Source: Pleurotus ostreatus/Saccharomyces cerevisiae fusant (Eukaryota; Opisthokonta). Taken from it: a stretch of 64,000 bases of DNA. The translations under genes and the position numbers were made by a program. The stretch is from positions 1-64,000 of the forward strand of contig JAMQCK010000020.1 in NCBI GenBank assembly GCA_024196135.1, given 5' to 3'. The notes beneath the pieces were generated by a model. The model made no database searches and was not told where the DNA came from. It saw only the letters and a list, made by a program, of their open reading frames with translations. Shown here in pieces: positions 32,951-43,791 of this stretch (positions are counted from its first letter, which is position 1; each line of letters begins with the position of its first letter).

Positions 32951-33952
32951 TGACTATCTCCCGATGTATATTATTCCATATTTCTTGAGTTTCATTTGTG
33001 TATCATTGCTGTATAATACATATTGCCCCGTACCAGCCTGGCGCACTGCGAAGTCAATGTCTCGAGATATTCTATTGGAAGACGTGGTGGATACTATCAT
33101 ATATCGCTCAGACGTGAGGTGCAGATGTCTAATTGTCACTTCTGAAGAGGGGGGAGCTCAAATTACAATACTTGGCTGACATTTAGTCACGAGCAAGTTG
33201 AATTTTCCACGTGATGCTTCGGGAAACACCGGGGTTGATCCCAAGATTTCGAATCAGGGCTTGCTTCTGACCTTCATCTCGAATGTTCAAGACTCTGCTG
33301 CGTCTGCCTCTTCTCGTTGGTTTGATTGCAAGCATAGACTTCAGGTGCGACTCAACCTCTCGGCCTGCGCTCGGCTCGGACTTCGCGACCTACCGTTCAT
33401 TAGTCGCTATTGAACCTCGGCCTCGGCACAGCGGCGACACTGCTCGCAAGGCGGCCGACACGGGCATGCTTCTCTCCGCTATCGACAAGCTAACCCCCTT
33501 TGACTGAATGCTCCTGTATGAGCGTTCCCACCGCTTCAGCGCATGACCCGAGGCGTTCCAGCCTACGCGGCCCCCCGGTTATCGGCCACGCTCCTTCTCG
33601 TCCGCGCTGCGCATTCAATGACTATCCGGGTCTACTCCGGAATGTATATGACCTGACGCCATCGCTGGCATGCGCTCGTCTTCAAGTGCACGCATCCCGG
33701 CAATCTCCTTGGTGGGCGGAGGGAAGGAGGCCATACACCGCGCCGGGAGGGGAGATCAGCATTCAGGCACGCCGCCAGCTGCGTATATAAGGACTCCGGG
33801 CAGCCGCCTTCTCGAGGGTACCCACTGCTCGTCTCGTCACCCCGGTACGTGCGCCCATGCCTCAGGTCCGGTCGGATGAGGACTGATGACCTCATTAGAC
33901 CGGCGAATCGTGCTATCCAGCGACATCGACGTTCCTTTTCCAACCAGTCAAC
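32951..33952. other. Intergenic region
   Basis: The A/T-richer 3' flank of the coiled-coil gene, then the promoter of the small secreted peptide gene. No other gene supported. Confidence 0.5.
33783..33792 (+). promoter_or_regulatory. TATA element of the secreted peptide gene
   Basis: GTATATAAGG lies about 165 bp upstream of the ATG at 33953. It is a good match to a TATA box, leaving a 5' leader of roughly 130 nt. Confidence 0.5.
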
Positions 33953-34218
33953 ATGTTCTCCCCTCAGAAAGTCGTGCTAGCCATGCTGGCGCTCCTGGTG
34001 GCCTCAGCGGTGGCGACTCCTGTAAGTGACTGCCTTCGACTTCATTCACCCTTCGCTGATTATCACTCGCGATCGCTGCTCCGACTTGGCTCCTGATCAC
34101 ACGCTCGATATCTCATGCTTCGCCTCATACTTCCCACACGCATCGCGCACGTAAGATCGAAGAGCGCTACCAGGGACCGGCGAGGCAAGACTGGAAGAGG
34201 GCGGCAGATGCCCAATAG
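33953..34218 (+). CDS. Small secreted peptide precursor with KR site
   Basis: Exon 1 33953-34021 encodes MFSPQKVVLAMLALLVASAV then ATP, a textbook secretion signal. The 134-nt intron (GTAAGT...CGTAAG) contains no AG before its acceptor. Exon 2 34156-34218 encodes IEERYQGPARQDWKRAADAQ and a TAG, 43 residues in all. After signal cleavage near VASAVA-TP, only about 20 residues remain, with a dibasic WKR site of the Kex2 type. Many fungi make precursors of this kind for kexin-processed peptides; whether this one is processed is not known. It is too short for standard ORF thresholds. No cysteines, so it is not a hydrophobin. Confidence 0.62.
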
Positions 34219-34821
34219 ACCAGCTCCTTTAACTCCTTTTCATCTCGCGAATGGCGTAGGGAATCCGTTGGCGTCACGGTCGAGTGTTTTGATCCAATGT
34301 ATGTATCTATCTTCGTACCCGCAGCCGTTGGCGTACTTAGGGATACGCGCTGTATGTACGATTAAGGCGTGTAAATTGGCATTTTTTGTCCGCTCGGAGA
34401 GATCTTTCTTGGAGGATCGCACGTCTATTGTGGGATCAATGAATGGTCAGAGTGAGGATATGATGGAGCGACGCCGCTTGGAAAGCTGTCCCCAAGAGGC
34501 AAGCTTCCTCATGGACGCGCTGGGTCACGCTCCCCTGTCCAAAAGATTGAGTAGAGCGTGTCCGACAAGCGTGAAGGCGAACGCGAATCGTTGACCATTC
34601 TTGAGCTGCCCTTCCCTCATCTGCAAGGCTTGGATTGCATCTCATATTATCGCGCGCTCTGCGTGAGGGAACTTCAAGTCCGATACCTCGTTCGACCATG
34701 CGAGCAGCAGGAAATGACAGATGCAAAAGAGATATCGAATTTTGCAATGGAATCAAAGAGCTAGATACCAGAAACGCCAGGCGCCGGCCATGCTCCTCGA
34801 AGTTCAGCGCCTCCTACGAAA
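34219..34821. other. Intergenic region, convergent 3' flanks
   Basis: Between the secreted peptide gene (plus) and the Hsp70-like gene (minus). No gene supported. Confidence 0.5.
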
Positions 34822-37276
34822 TCAAGTATCGCCGTAGACGACCTCTGCAGGTGTGCTAGGAAGGAGATCAGCGACCACTTGCGCGCGTGTGATCATGAGC
34901 TCACCGTCGTTCAACGCCCTTGATGCAGTGAGAGAGATTCAGTATAAATGAAGAAGGGAGCAGGTAGATGTGCGCACATTCTCAAGCCATCGCAGTTGCG
35001 CCTTCAGCTCCGTCAAGCCGAAGAGAAGGACGACGGTGTAGTCGAGCTGATAGTAGGCACGTCCGTCCGCCGCGCGACGAGGAGCCAGCCTGGACACAGC
35101 GCTAGTCACGTCTGCTCTGACCGTACAGAGAACACTGAAGTTATCTGTGAAAAGTTGAAAGTCAATCGTGAACAGGGTACTGCATCGTTATAAACTCACG
35201 GCTATCGACATCCGTCCAGAGGGGATGTTGAATCTGCCCTCGATAGACCTGGATAGGCGCGCTGACGGTGTATTGCTGATATGGCCCCCAGACCTCGTGC
35301 AGCTGCATCAAGACCAGTTTGAACTCTTGCGTTTCCGTCACTTGGGTTCCCTAAATTTTTGGTCAGTTTCGGGACCGCTTACTGGGGATGTATGAGCAAG
35401 TACTCACAACGTTGATAAGTGGGAGGAAGCAGTCGCTGACACGCTTGACGCCGTCTGCGCTGAAGTACGCCTTTTGATGCCGCTTCCTGTGCTCCTTGTC
35501 CTTCTTTTGATACGGACGCGCGCCATCCGTGCCGTACGTAAATTTGGCGACGCGTGCCGAGACGTGGTGGTCGACGACGTAGAGCACACCGCCATCGGCG
35601 ACGGCCTTATTCCTGAGTATCAGCATCAAACAACTGTCATTGTGGCATGAGCAAATGCGACTCACATATGGTTATCTGGTCTACACACATCCAAACCCAG
35701 CGGCGCTAGGGATTCGCACAGCTGGCTGTACAGAAACGACGACGCAGCGAAGCCGCCGACAAGGAAAATGGACTGAGAAAGTCAGCATATGTATCATGTA
35801 CCAACAGCGTAGCCGTACCGATATCCCCGAATTCGCCTGCTTTCGCTGCTTCAAGACAGCTTGCGAGATTGACGTGATCGTCGGCTGGAAGAACTTGGCG
35901 ACCTCCGACCTGAGTGTCGCTTAGCCTGGCGCACCACCGACTCTACAACCGATTCACTTACCCCGGTATGACCAGCTTCCCGCCCTTCACGTCGTACGCA
36001 GTGTCGGCGTCGCTTATCCCGCCGAACTTGACATACGCGGGAGTCTTCGCGTTCTTGAAGGTCAGCTTAGTCGACTTGTCGAAGGCGTCGACGATGTCTT
36101 CGGTGCGCTCCGAGAACTTGGAGTTCCGCAGGCGCGCTAAGAAGGGAAGTAGTAGTGACCGAAGGCACGCGCGGCTGGGTGACACACCTTCGATATAGGC
36201 TTGCGCGTTGCGCTTGACCATAATTGCGCCTTTGAAGAGGCCTAGGATCTTAATCAGTAGCGCACCGAATATCAAGTCGAGGTCATTGCTCACATTGCGC
36301 GGGAGCGATTTCGGTATACGACACGTCCGCCCCCTTCCGCACCTGCGCGTAGGCGCTCAGGTCGACGGTACCGCCGCCAGCGTCCACGATTACGACGCCT
36401 TTCCCGTCCTGCTTAAGTAAGCACAGCGACGAGCGACTGCAGATGACCACAGACCTTCATACCATCTACGACTAAACCTCTGCTGAGACAGAAATGGAGG
36501 CTCGCTTCGCCCTCAGTCACGAAGCTGACCCTGCCCTTCCCCTCGTCGCTGTCCGCCACGAGGCCTCCCTGGACAGCGGCTTGCCGCATCAGCGACTGCT
36601 GCTGTCCCTCCCAGCCATTCGGGTGCGTGAGGACGAAGTCGATATTGTTTGCGATCGTAGACCAGAACTTCGCCCCGGTGGGGTGAGTCTCCTTGATGTA
36701 TATGCGCGCGCAGTCAAAGAGGTAAGAAAGGAAGTCGGCGAAGACGTCAACGATGGACTTGTTGGGGGGCAAGGGAGGTAACGCCGACAGGGCGGGATCG
36801 GGGTCTGATCCGCTCGGCCGGAGGTGCAGCTTGAACCTAGATGAAGCGAGTTCAGCATCGATTCACGGGGAAGTACATGACGACGCACCACTCCGACTTG
36901 AACCACCCTTCGTCGATGGCCAGCTCCATCATATCTTCCTGAAGGGTCTCCGCCCCGGCCGCGCGTACGTTGCCGCTCTTGTCATACAGCAAAACAGAGG
37001 GTATCTTCGAGTCTCCGCCCGCGTGTTCCTGTGCAGGAAATCTGGGAAAGCTCAGCTTCGGCGGAAGGAGTTCCTTGAGGTGGACAGACCTATTCACGCC
37101 GCATACTTGAGGGACCTGTCCGGGGTCGAGAATACTACGGCGCGTGCATGAACGTCGGGCTTGTAGAGTGGACGGAAAGAAAAATACCTGTACGATACGC
37201 CGCTGAATGTCGTTCCGACATCGATAGCGATAATGAGCTTGCGGGATTTCCCAGCGTATGGCTTTCTGGCGTTCAT
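34822..37276 (-). CDS. Hsp70-like ATPase, HSPA12 type (copy 1)
   Basis: About 14 exons with introns near 50 nt, matching the structure of the copies at 52995 and 56189. It starts MNARKPYAGKSRKLIIAID with the phosphate-1 motif IDVGTTFSGVSY. Then FPAQEHAGGDSKIPSVL, NIDFVLTHPNGWEGQQQ, the phosphate-2 motif IVDAGGGTVDLSAY, and FLVGGFAASSFLYSQL (adenosine motif). It ends GVERRTPAEVVYGDT. The protein is an actin-like ATPase domain followed by a short C-terminal region instead of the canonical beta-sandwich substrate domain, as in the HSPA12-like proteins expanded in mushroom-forming fungi. The client is unknown. It is head-to-head with a coiled-coil gene, start codons 230 bp apart. Cytosolic; no leader seen. 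Confidence 0.88.
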
Positions 37277-37506
37277 GGTTGAGGGAGGGAGAGAGAGTTA
37301 GGGAAACGAGCGCACCGTTTACCGCGACCTCGAGGGGTTTGAGCGGGTGCTTCTGGGCTACTAGGATGTCGGAAGTTTGAAGGTGAGCGATAGGCGTCTC
37401 AAATCCTTGTCTCCCACCTTCATCAGCTATCACTCGCCGGTCGCTGCTCATCGCGCTGTCTATGAACAAAATCAGCAAGTTTCTCTCGACCACCCTGCAG
37501 GGAACT
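37277..37506. promoter_or_regulatory. Bidirectional promoter region, Hsp70-1 / CC-2
   Basis: A 230-bp gap between divergent start codons. The Hsp70 side is CT-rich on its coding strand directly before the ATG. The gap may be shorter if CC-2 starts at the in-frame ATG at 37462. The same arrangement recurs at 52764-52994. Confidence 0.5.
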
Positions 37507-38949
37507 ATGGGAAGCCAGAACAACGGCGGTGAAACGATGTGAGTCGACTATGAGGCTACCAAGAGACCAAAACTCACACGTATACGTAAGTAGGGCGGAA
37601 GAAGGAGCGGGAGGGCGCGAACTTGACTCGGAGCTGCCTCGCGTCGTGCCCTCGAGCAAAGGGCCGACAGCAAAGGCGACGACGAGCACACCGCCAGCCG
37701 GGTATCTCTCCCATGCGGGAGTCGCGACGGTCAAGCCCTCGGCGATTCCCCCTCAGGTCTGCTCCTGGGACGGTACAGCGCCTGCTGCGAGCGAGCGAGA
37801 GCGCCAAAGGGACAATGGCGAGGTCACGCATCTCCGACTCGCTCTCGTAGCAGCGCGCAAGGAGTCGGACGAGCGCTATGCCGCCCTTCTGCACGCTGAG
37901 CAGCGTTATGCGCATCGCGTCCGCCAGCTCGAGTCAGACGCTCGAGAGCAGAATCAGAGGCTGCTGACGATGGCGGCAACAGAGCGCGGACGAGCGGCGC
38001 GGGCGGAAGCGGACCACAAGAACACGTGTAAGCTGCTCGAGGCGCGCACCGCCGAGCTCGCGTCTGCACAAGCTTTCCTGGGTTCGACGGACGAGCTCTC
38101 GGAGCGCGACGTCGCCAGTCGGATGGAGACCCTCAACGAGGAGATCTTCCAGCTCTCCGCCCTGCTCGCAGACAGCGTTCAGCTCGGGCCCGCCGACAAC
38201 TCAACCGCGAGCGCCCTGGAAGTCGTCAGAAACACGCTTGGAGAGTATACGTGCAGCAAGCTTACCGGCGGAGACGACGATGAACGTCTAGCCATGCTCC
38301 AGATCGCGCTACAGGCCACCGCTACGCACTGGAGCCAGACGCACATCCGCAAATGGACATTCAACCGCAAGCTCAATAGCCACGCGAAAGATCTATATAT
38401 GGTCATTCGAGGAGCAGGTAAGCCATCGGTCGCGACGATGCGCCAGCTTAACGCTCACCTTTGACAGTGGGAAACAATGTGGCGAAGCGCTGGAAGATCA
38501 TCACGCAGAAGGGTCTGTATTCATACGACGACAAGAACTCGGACGATGGCACTCTTCTTGCCTCTCTCCACAGTTCTCTCAACAGCGTTATGCAGGCGGC
38601 CGCGTGCGTGGCGAAGGATGTCGGAGATTCAGATGATCTTCGGCAGGCGCTCGAGGAATCAGGCCAGGCTGTCGTACGTCTGACGCTGCAGCTGCGCAGC
38701 GACATGAACGTCGGGGTCAGCTCCACCGAGCTCGACACGGTCCTCCCTCGACCCGATAAGCAGTACCGCAGCGAAGCTATGGATGCTGAGAGTCTCTGTA
38801 AGCAGGGCGAGCACGAGCTTGTAGGTTGTGGTATTTCTCTAGGGCTGGTCAGAGGCGGCGGTGGGAGATCGAAGGGACATACCTTGATCAGGCCCAAGGT
38901 CATTGTGTATTCATCTCCCGAATTCACCATGGAAATGGCGTCCCAATGA
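37507..38949 (+). CDS. Coiled-coil EEIFQ-family protein (CC-2)
   Basis: Exons 37507-37538, 37591-38417 and 38468-38949, introns of 52 and 50 nt; 446 residues. It has a disordered N-terminal region and a coiled segment from about residue 110 to 200 (AARKESDERYAALLHAEQRY). The family core follows: LLEARTAELASAQAFLGSTD, SERDVASRMETLNEEIFQLS and LADSVQLGP. Downstream are HWSQTHIRKWTFNRK and, in the last exon, KRWKIITQKG, VSSTELDTVLPRPDKQY, CGISLGLVRGG and KGHTLIRPKVIVY. It is a recurrent agaricomycete protein type without a known function. An in-frame upstream ATG at 37462 is possible. It is divergent from an Hsp70-like gene, and a damaged copy of its last exon follows at 39108. Confidence 0.78.
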
Positions 38950-39107
38950 AGGAGCTCTCAGTGTACGGTGGCGACAGTTCTGTAGTAAATAGATTGACCG
39001 GTCAGATTGAATCGTCAAATCAAATGAGAGTCGTGCGTGGTTTAGGATTGGGGCGCGGGACTATGTCATCGCGCAGCACTCGCCTCGCAGGCTCATACCT
39101 TCTATAG

Positions 39108-39554
39108 AAACAACCGAAGTGGCGAAGCGCTGGAGGGTCATCACGCAGAAGAGCCTCCTGGCGTCCGACGGGGATGACGAGACCGAACTTCTCTCCTCCC
39201 TTCACTTACAACGCGCTCGACGTCGTGATCAAGGCGGCTGCATGCGTTTCGACGAATGTCGATGTCGGCGCCGACCTGCAGCGAGCACTCCATGAGGGAA
39301 TTCAGGCTGTCGTTCGCCAGACTCTGCAACTGCGACGCGACATCAGCATTGGTATGACCTCCACTCAGCTCAGCACCATTCACCCTCGTCCTGGCCAACG
39401 TTACCATAGCGCAATCATGGAGGCCGAAGACGCGAGCCAGCAGCGCAGAGACGTCACAGTTAGATGTGGTATCTCTTTGGGGCTCGTTAGAGACCAGGGA
39501 ACGCCGCAGAGACATACCCTGATCAAGTCTAACGTCTTCGTTGTCCACGAATAG
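39108..39554 (+). pseudogene. Duplicated last exon of the coiled-coil family, frameshifted
   Basis: EVAKRWRVITQKSLLAS and ELLSSLH (first frame) then ALDVVIKAAACVSTN, MTSTQLSTIHPRPGQRY, CGISLGLVR and RHTLIKSNVFVVHE (second frame) match exon 3 of CC-2. The frame changes near 39205. A CTATAG acceptor-like sequence precedes it, but no matching upstream exons exist. It looks like a partial tandem duplication that decayed. Confidence 0.78.
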
Positions 39555-39799
39555 CGCCCGCCGCATGTTCAGAGGTAGACACATATTGAGAGCTCTCTTC
39601 GTCCATCTATATGCTTGACTGGGGTCCCATATCGCGCGCAGAAGCAGCTACTTCGAGTTGAACAGTGTGCGAGGTCGGTACTTACATGAAAGTCGGGAAC
39701 AAGCGCCATTCGGTAATTTCCGGTCGCGGACCCACAACTTGCTTACGTAATATATTCATTCCACCGCCTTTTGGTCCTATTGTCTAAAGTAACGGTCAC
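39555..39799. other. Convergent 3' flanks
   Basis: A short gap between the exon fragment (plus) and the F-box gene (minus). Nothing recognised. Confidence 0.4.
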
Positions 39800-41394
39800 C
39801 TACAATGAATCCAAGGTCATACTCGTCCATCTGTTCCTATCCTGAGACAGGCGGTAGCGAAAAGAAAATACTTTCAGTGGCAATAGCCCCTCGCCTTCCT
39901 CCACACGCGAAAGAGCCATACGTCTTGCCGCGGGTATCATGACATCGTCCTCAGCGACAGAGAAATGGATGGTGGTAATCATTCTTGACAGCTTCGGAAG
40001 AGTGCAGAGGTGGGCACGGTCCAGGACTTTGCCGTCCGCGTCGACGCCGCCGCGCGTCAAGCGCTCGAAGAGCTCCCGCGTGACGAGCTTGCTCGAGTAT
40101 TCCTCGCCGCTCTCTAGCATCCGGAGACATTCGAGGTGAGTGAGTTCGTTGAGGGTGTCAATGAGCGAGCCAGTCGACCAAGATGTATTGAGGAGATGCA
40201 GTTCACGAAGATTCCTGAACTGGGTTATGAAATGTGCCGTGGAAGGAACACCCTGGACCGCTTCGTCGCAGAGCCTCTCCTTGGGTTGATCGATGGTCAA
40301 GTGGCGTAGCTTTGGTGCTTCGACTAGTCGGATGAGCCTCGACGCGTGGCCTCCGCAGACCAGTTCGGTCAGTCGCGGCATAGTGACGACCCACCCAAGG
40401 GGTAAACTGGACGTTCCCGGCTCAGTGTTGAAAACAGCAAAGTTGAGCTTCTCGAGCGTGCCAGAGTATTGCTGAATCATAGGGCATAGTCGTCCTATGT
40501 TGTTACAGTACCAGAACTGTACGAGCAGAGTTGATAGATTCCAGCTAGGGGGCAGGCGCATGCAATAACCACCCTTCCCATAGGCGACGCGAATCTCGGC
40601 AGTCCGCATGAGTGGCGCCTCCGCCAACGTCGGTAAGAGTGTCCTGGTGTTCCCGGTATCGATCTCCGTGCGCCGAAGCATCAGCGTGGTGTACTCGAAG
40701 TAAATCGAGACCAGGGACGAGCAGACGAGTGGCTCAGGCTGTATGGACTGTAGCGTGATGTCATTGAGATGGATGGTAAGCGTGCGCCAACGACGGGCGA
40801 TGTGAGGAGGAGCCATGAGCCCATTCGAGAACGGTCCACATTTGAATGATGTACCTTGACATCGAGGGGGTAGTCCTGTGTGAGTTGCAGCTCGCTCTCG
40901 AAGCGATTTTGCCACTTGTCGCTTCCGCGGAGCCAGAACGATATGCTCGTCCAGAGCTGGGGCGTGGCAAGGGAAATCGAGCGCCACGCATAGCAAACGC
41001 GAGAGAAGTTGCGGCATTTGCCTACATTGCAGAGCTTCACGTAGTGGTTGTCCGCGACAACGTAGGAGAAGACGTGAGTCAGAAGCTCGGGAGGAAGACG
41101 TCGGACCGGGGCAACAAAGGCCTTGTTCAGGCTCTTCTGGCGTTCAGTGCGGTCCATTAGATCTTGCAGATCCCGTAGGCCAGCTGAGATAGGGCGAAGA
41201 ATCGCTTCGCCTTGCTCGAAGACTTCGATAGACTGCGCGACGGAGCGACCGAGACCCGGGTCCGAAGGAGAGTACGCGGGACCGTTGCGGAATGCTTCCA
41301 AAGTCACCGCTTTTGAGGAGCTGTCCAGATGAGAACGCAGAGAGGCTATTGCGTCGTGGACCCGTGGCGACGCCCAGATAAATGTGGAGGACAC
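39800..41394 (-). pseudogene. F-box/leucine-rich protein, one frameshift (F-box 3)
   Basis: Two overlapping frames make one protein. The first (from 41394) has MSSTFIWASPRVHDAI, CSPSDPGLG-like YSPSDPGLG, the F-box VRRLPPELLTHVFSYV and FSRVCYAWRSISLATPQLW, up to PLDVKV. The second (ending 39800) resumes at IARRWRTLTIHLND and carries the leucine-rich half (LTELVCGGHASRLIRLVEAPKL, LRELHLLNTSWSTGSL, YSSKLVTRELFERLTRGGVDADG). The switch lies between about 40800 and 40840. No AG acceptor exists there, so it is not an intron. The span is 1595 nt, exactly one base short of the 532 codons of the paralogue at 49333, which fits a single-base deletion. Otherwise intact. Confidence 0.82.
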
Positions 41395-42054
41395 TGAAGA
41401 TTATCGTGTTAGTGAAAATGTGGGTCACTGAGCTCAGACACTCACTTGTGGTTGAGCACGTAGAAGGACGGAGGGAGGAACGGTTTGTTGTTGACGGGCG
41501 CCGGCGATATATATAGTGAATCGGTCAACAACAAAAACAACAGTCGAAGGTCAATGCGGAAGTCGTGGCTATGCTCGCCCGCTTTGTTTTGTCGATTATC
41601 GCGTAGCAGCCAGTCTCTTCTTGTCTCTCTTTCGATGCATAATGAATGGGAGTGGATACATTGAAGGCCGACCTCATTCGAGCTTCTCGCGCGAGTCTCC
41701 TCGGTCGTCGAGGCGTGATCTTCCGCGTTGCTTGAGATTATCACAAGTGCATAGCACTTAACATATAGGTCTCTCGAGTGGCGGTCGTAAGGATACTCTT
41801 GGAGACATGTCCAGGATCTCTTGACGATGACACTAAATGGTCTGATGAGCGCGACCGGCAAGCGACAAAAGATAACGCCACATATTTCTCGGCGCTTAGC
41901 GTGATGATGTTACGCTGGACCTACAAAGAGTGACACTGACAAATATACTCAAACGCGGCCATCTTACTGACGCTCATGGGCCAATGCCGATCTACGTATA
42001 TGATATAAATTATAGAAAATTATACTACAATTTCTCCACGATGCCCTGACTCCT
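41395..42054. other. Intergenic region
   Basis: Contains a TATATATA stretch at about 41508-41515, 115-120 bp upstream of the F-box 3 start on the minus strand, a likely TATA box. The rest, up to the stop of F-box 4, holds no supported gene. Confidence 0.5.
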
Positions 42055-43791
42055 TCAAGTCCATATATCTATCGTTTTCTTCATCTGTGGATCGTCATAT
42101 TGTCGAATACAAGCTTTCAGACCATTCTTGCTACGCGAATCGGCCATATCGCGAAGCAAATTGATCATCTCCCGGTCTTCCTCTGGCGCATAGCCAAGCG
42201 TGATATGCAGTTCCTTCAACCCCGACAAGAAAAACCATCTACGCGTTGGGTCATTCATGCGCTCTGCCACTAACACGCATCCACCAGACATCATATTTTT
42301 GACAAATGTCTTCGTCACAAGCCTTCCAGCATACTGCTTATTGGACTCATCAAGCTTGAGGGACTTGAGTAGTATTAATTCGTGGAGGACAAGTAGGAGC
42401 GAGTCGGTCGGCCAGTCTACATTCGAAATCGAGAGGCTGGTGAGAAACGTGTACGTCTTGACACGATCAGCGACGGAAGGAAGCGGTTCGGGGGGTTTTG
42501 CTGCGTCAGGGGCGTCGTTGGTCTTCTCGGCGGCTTCGTTGGTCTCCCCGCCGACGTCAGTGATTTTTCTGGCTGCATCGCCGGTCTTCCTGGCGTCGTC
42601 AGCGCTGATCGTGTTATAAGTGCAGTCAGTCAGAACCCCCGGGTGTTCACATATCGTCAAACTCCTGAGTTCGGGGGCCTGAATGCATGAAATGAGCGGC
42701 GTTGCGTCGAGTTGGCAAGACAGCTCCGTGAGTTTATGCATGGAAATTGGGGTCGCATGTGTGCCGAGTTTTCCATCCTCTGGAGCCCATATTTTGGTGA
42801 TGGCGAAGTTCAGCCTCTGTAGTGTGCCGGCCTGCTGCTTCAAGATGGGAAGAAAACGCGTGGCGTCGCCACATCTCTCGAAGCAAAGCGACAAGTTGGT
42901 CAGGTGCCATGTTTCGAGGAAGCAAACTTTTTGTTTCCATCCTCCCCCAACGCTTTCCACCTCTATCTGAACAGTGCGGAGCGATGTCGCATTGGAAATT
43001 TCAGGGAGCAAAAGGTGTGGAAGATCGTATTTGGGATTTATATAGGAGGGATCTGGACTCAAGAAGTTGTGATTCAAGTATAAGGCCTCCAGCGACTGGC
43101 AATCGAGTGGTTCACCTGAAGGCATCATAACGCAGAACTCCTTGAAATTCATCTCCAGTGTCAGTGACCGCCAGCGCTTGCTCTGCTGCCGGAGAAGTTT
43201 CCAAGACTCGGTTGGTGCTTTGATCGTCTCAAACTTGTTTTCCGATTCCGACTGAAGGAGGCGGACGTCGAGCGGTAACCTACCCGTGAGTTTGAGCTCA
43301 TGCGCAAAAATCTCGTACTGTTTTTCTGTCTCGGTATCCCAGAGCGTGAAGGTCGTGCACAATCCTGGCGTGTTGAGCGCCACAGCTCGCCATCTGTGGC
43401 AAACGCGAGTAAAGTTATAAAGGTGGCTGACGTGAGCGGGTCTTCCGAGGTCCTCATGCGCGGCGACGAGGAAGATCTTGGAAAGGATCGACTGGGGTAG
43501 GCGTTGGTGCGCAAGGAGAAGCGCGGAGTTGCGGGTTATCTGAATTTTGGCGCGTTGGAGCAGGTCTTGAAGAGGAGCAATCAGGATTTGTAGGTGGTCT
43601 GCCTCGCGCTCGATTGCTTGGTTGTATTTCGTGATCCAGGCTGCGAGGTTTGGCTCGCAGGGAGAGCAAGAGAGGCCACAGCGTGTCAATTTGGCTGTAT
43701 CTAACTTGGTGCATTGATCCAAGACAAACTCCAACCTTCTAACCGCCCTTTCGAGCGCCTGGGTCGATATGGCGATTGAGGCGAGAGGCAT
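42055..43791 (-). CDS. F-box/leucine-rich protein, intact (F-box 4)
   Basis: A single exon, 578 residues, no lesion. Starts MPLASIAISTQALERAVRRL, then CGLSCSPCEPNLAAWI (the counterpart of CSPSDPGLG in the paralogues) and a coiled segment. The F-box is LAHQRLPQSILSKIFLVAA with FTRVCHRWRAVALNTPGL. Leucine-rich repeats follow, with recurring CQSLEALYL, WHLTNLSLCFERCGDATRF, KLTELSCQLDATPLISCI and LTSLSISNVDW. A lineage-specific insertion near residues 410-450 is rich in Asp/Ala/Lys/Thr (DARKTGDAARKITD, NEAAEKTNDAPDAAKP). Likely an SCF substrate receptor. It is the only one of the four F-box paralogues around the protease with a clean reading frame. Confidence 0.85.
   Translation of the reverse strand: MPLASIAISTQALERAVRRLEFVLDQCTKLDTAKLTRCGLSCSPCEPNLAAWITKYNQAIEREADHLQILIAPLQDLLQRAKIQITRNSALLLAHQRLPQSILSKIFLVAAHEDLGRPAHVSHLYNFTRVCHRWRAVALNTPGLCTTFTLWDTETEKQYEIFAHELKLTGRLPLDVRLLQSESENKFETIKAPTESWKLLRQQSKRWRSLTLEMNFKEFCVMMPSGEPLDCQSLEALYLNHNFLSPDPSYINPKYDLPHLLLPEISNATSLRTVQIEVESVGGGWKQKVCFLETWHLTNLSLCFERCGDATRFLPILKQQAGTLQRLNFAITKIWAPEDGKLGTHATPISMHKLTELSCQLDATPLISCIQAPELRSLTICEHPGVLTDCTYNTISADDARKTGDAARKITDVGGETNEAAEKTNDAPDAAKPPEPLPSVADRVKTYTFLTSLSISNVDWPTDSLLLVLHELILLKSLKLDESNKQYAGRLVTKTFVKNMMSGGCVLVAERMNDPTRRWFFLSGLKELHITLGYAPEEDREMINLLRDMADSRSKNGLKACIRQYDDPQMKKTIDIWT

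Noticed and set aside
34115..34594. A 159-codon ORF overlapping the secreted peptide gene
   Set aside because: No protein-like features; the overlapping signal peptide gene has a strong splice pattern in another frame.
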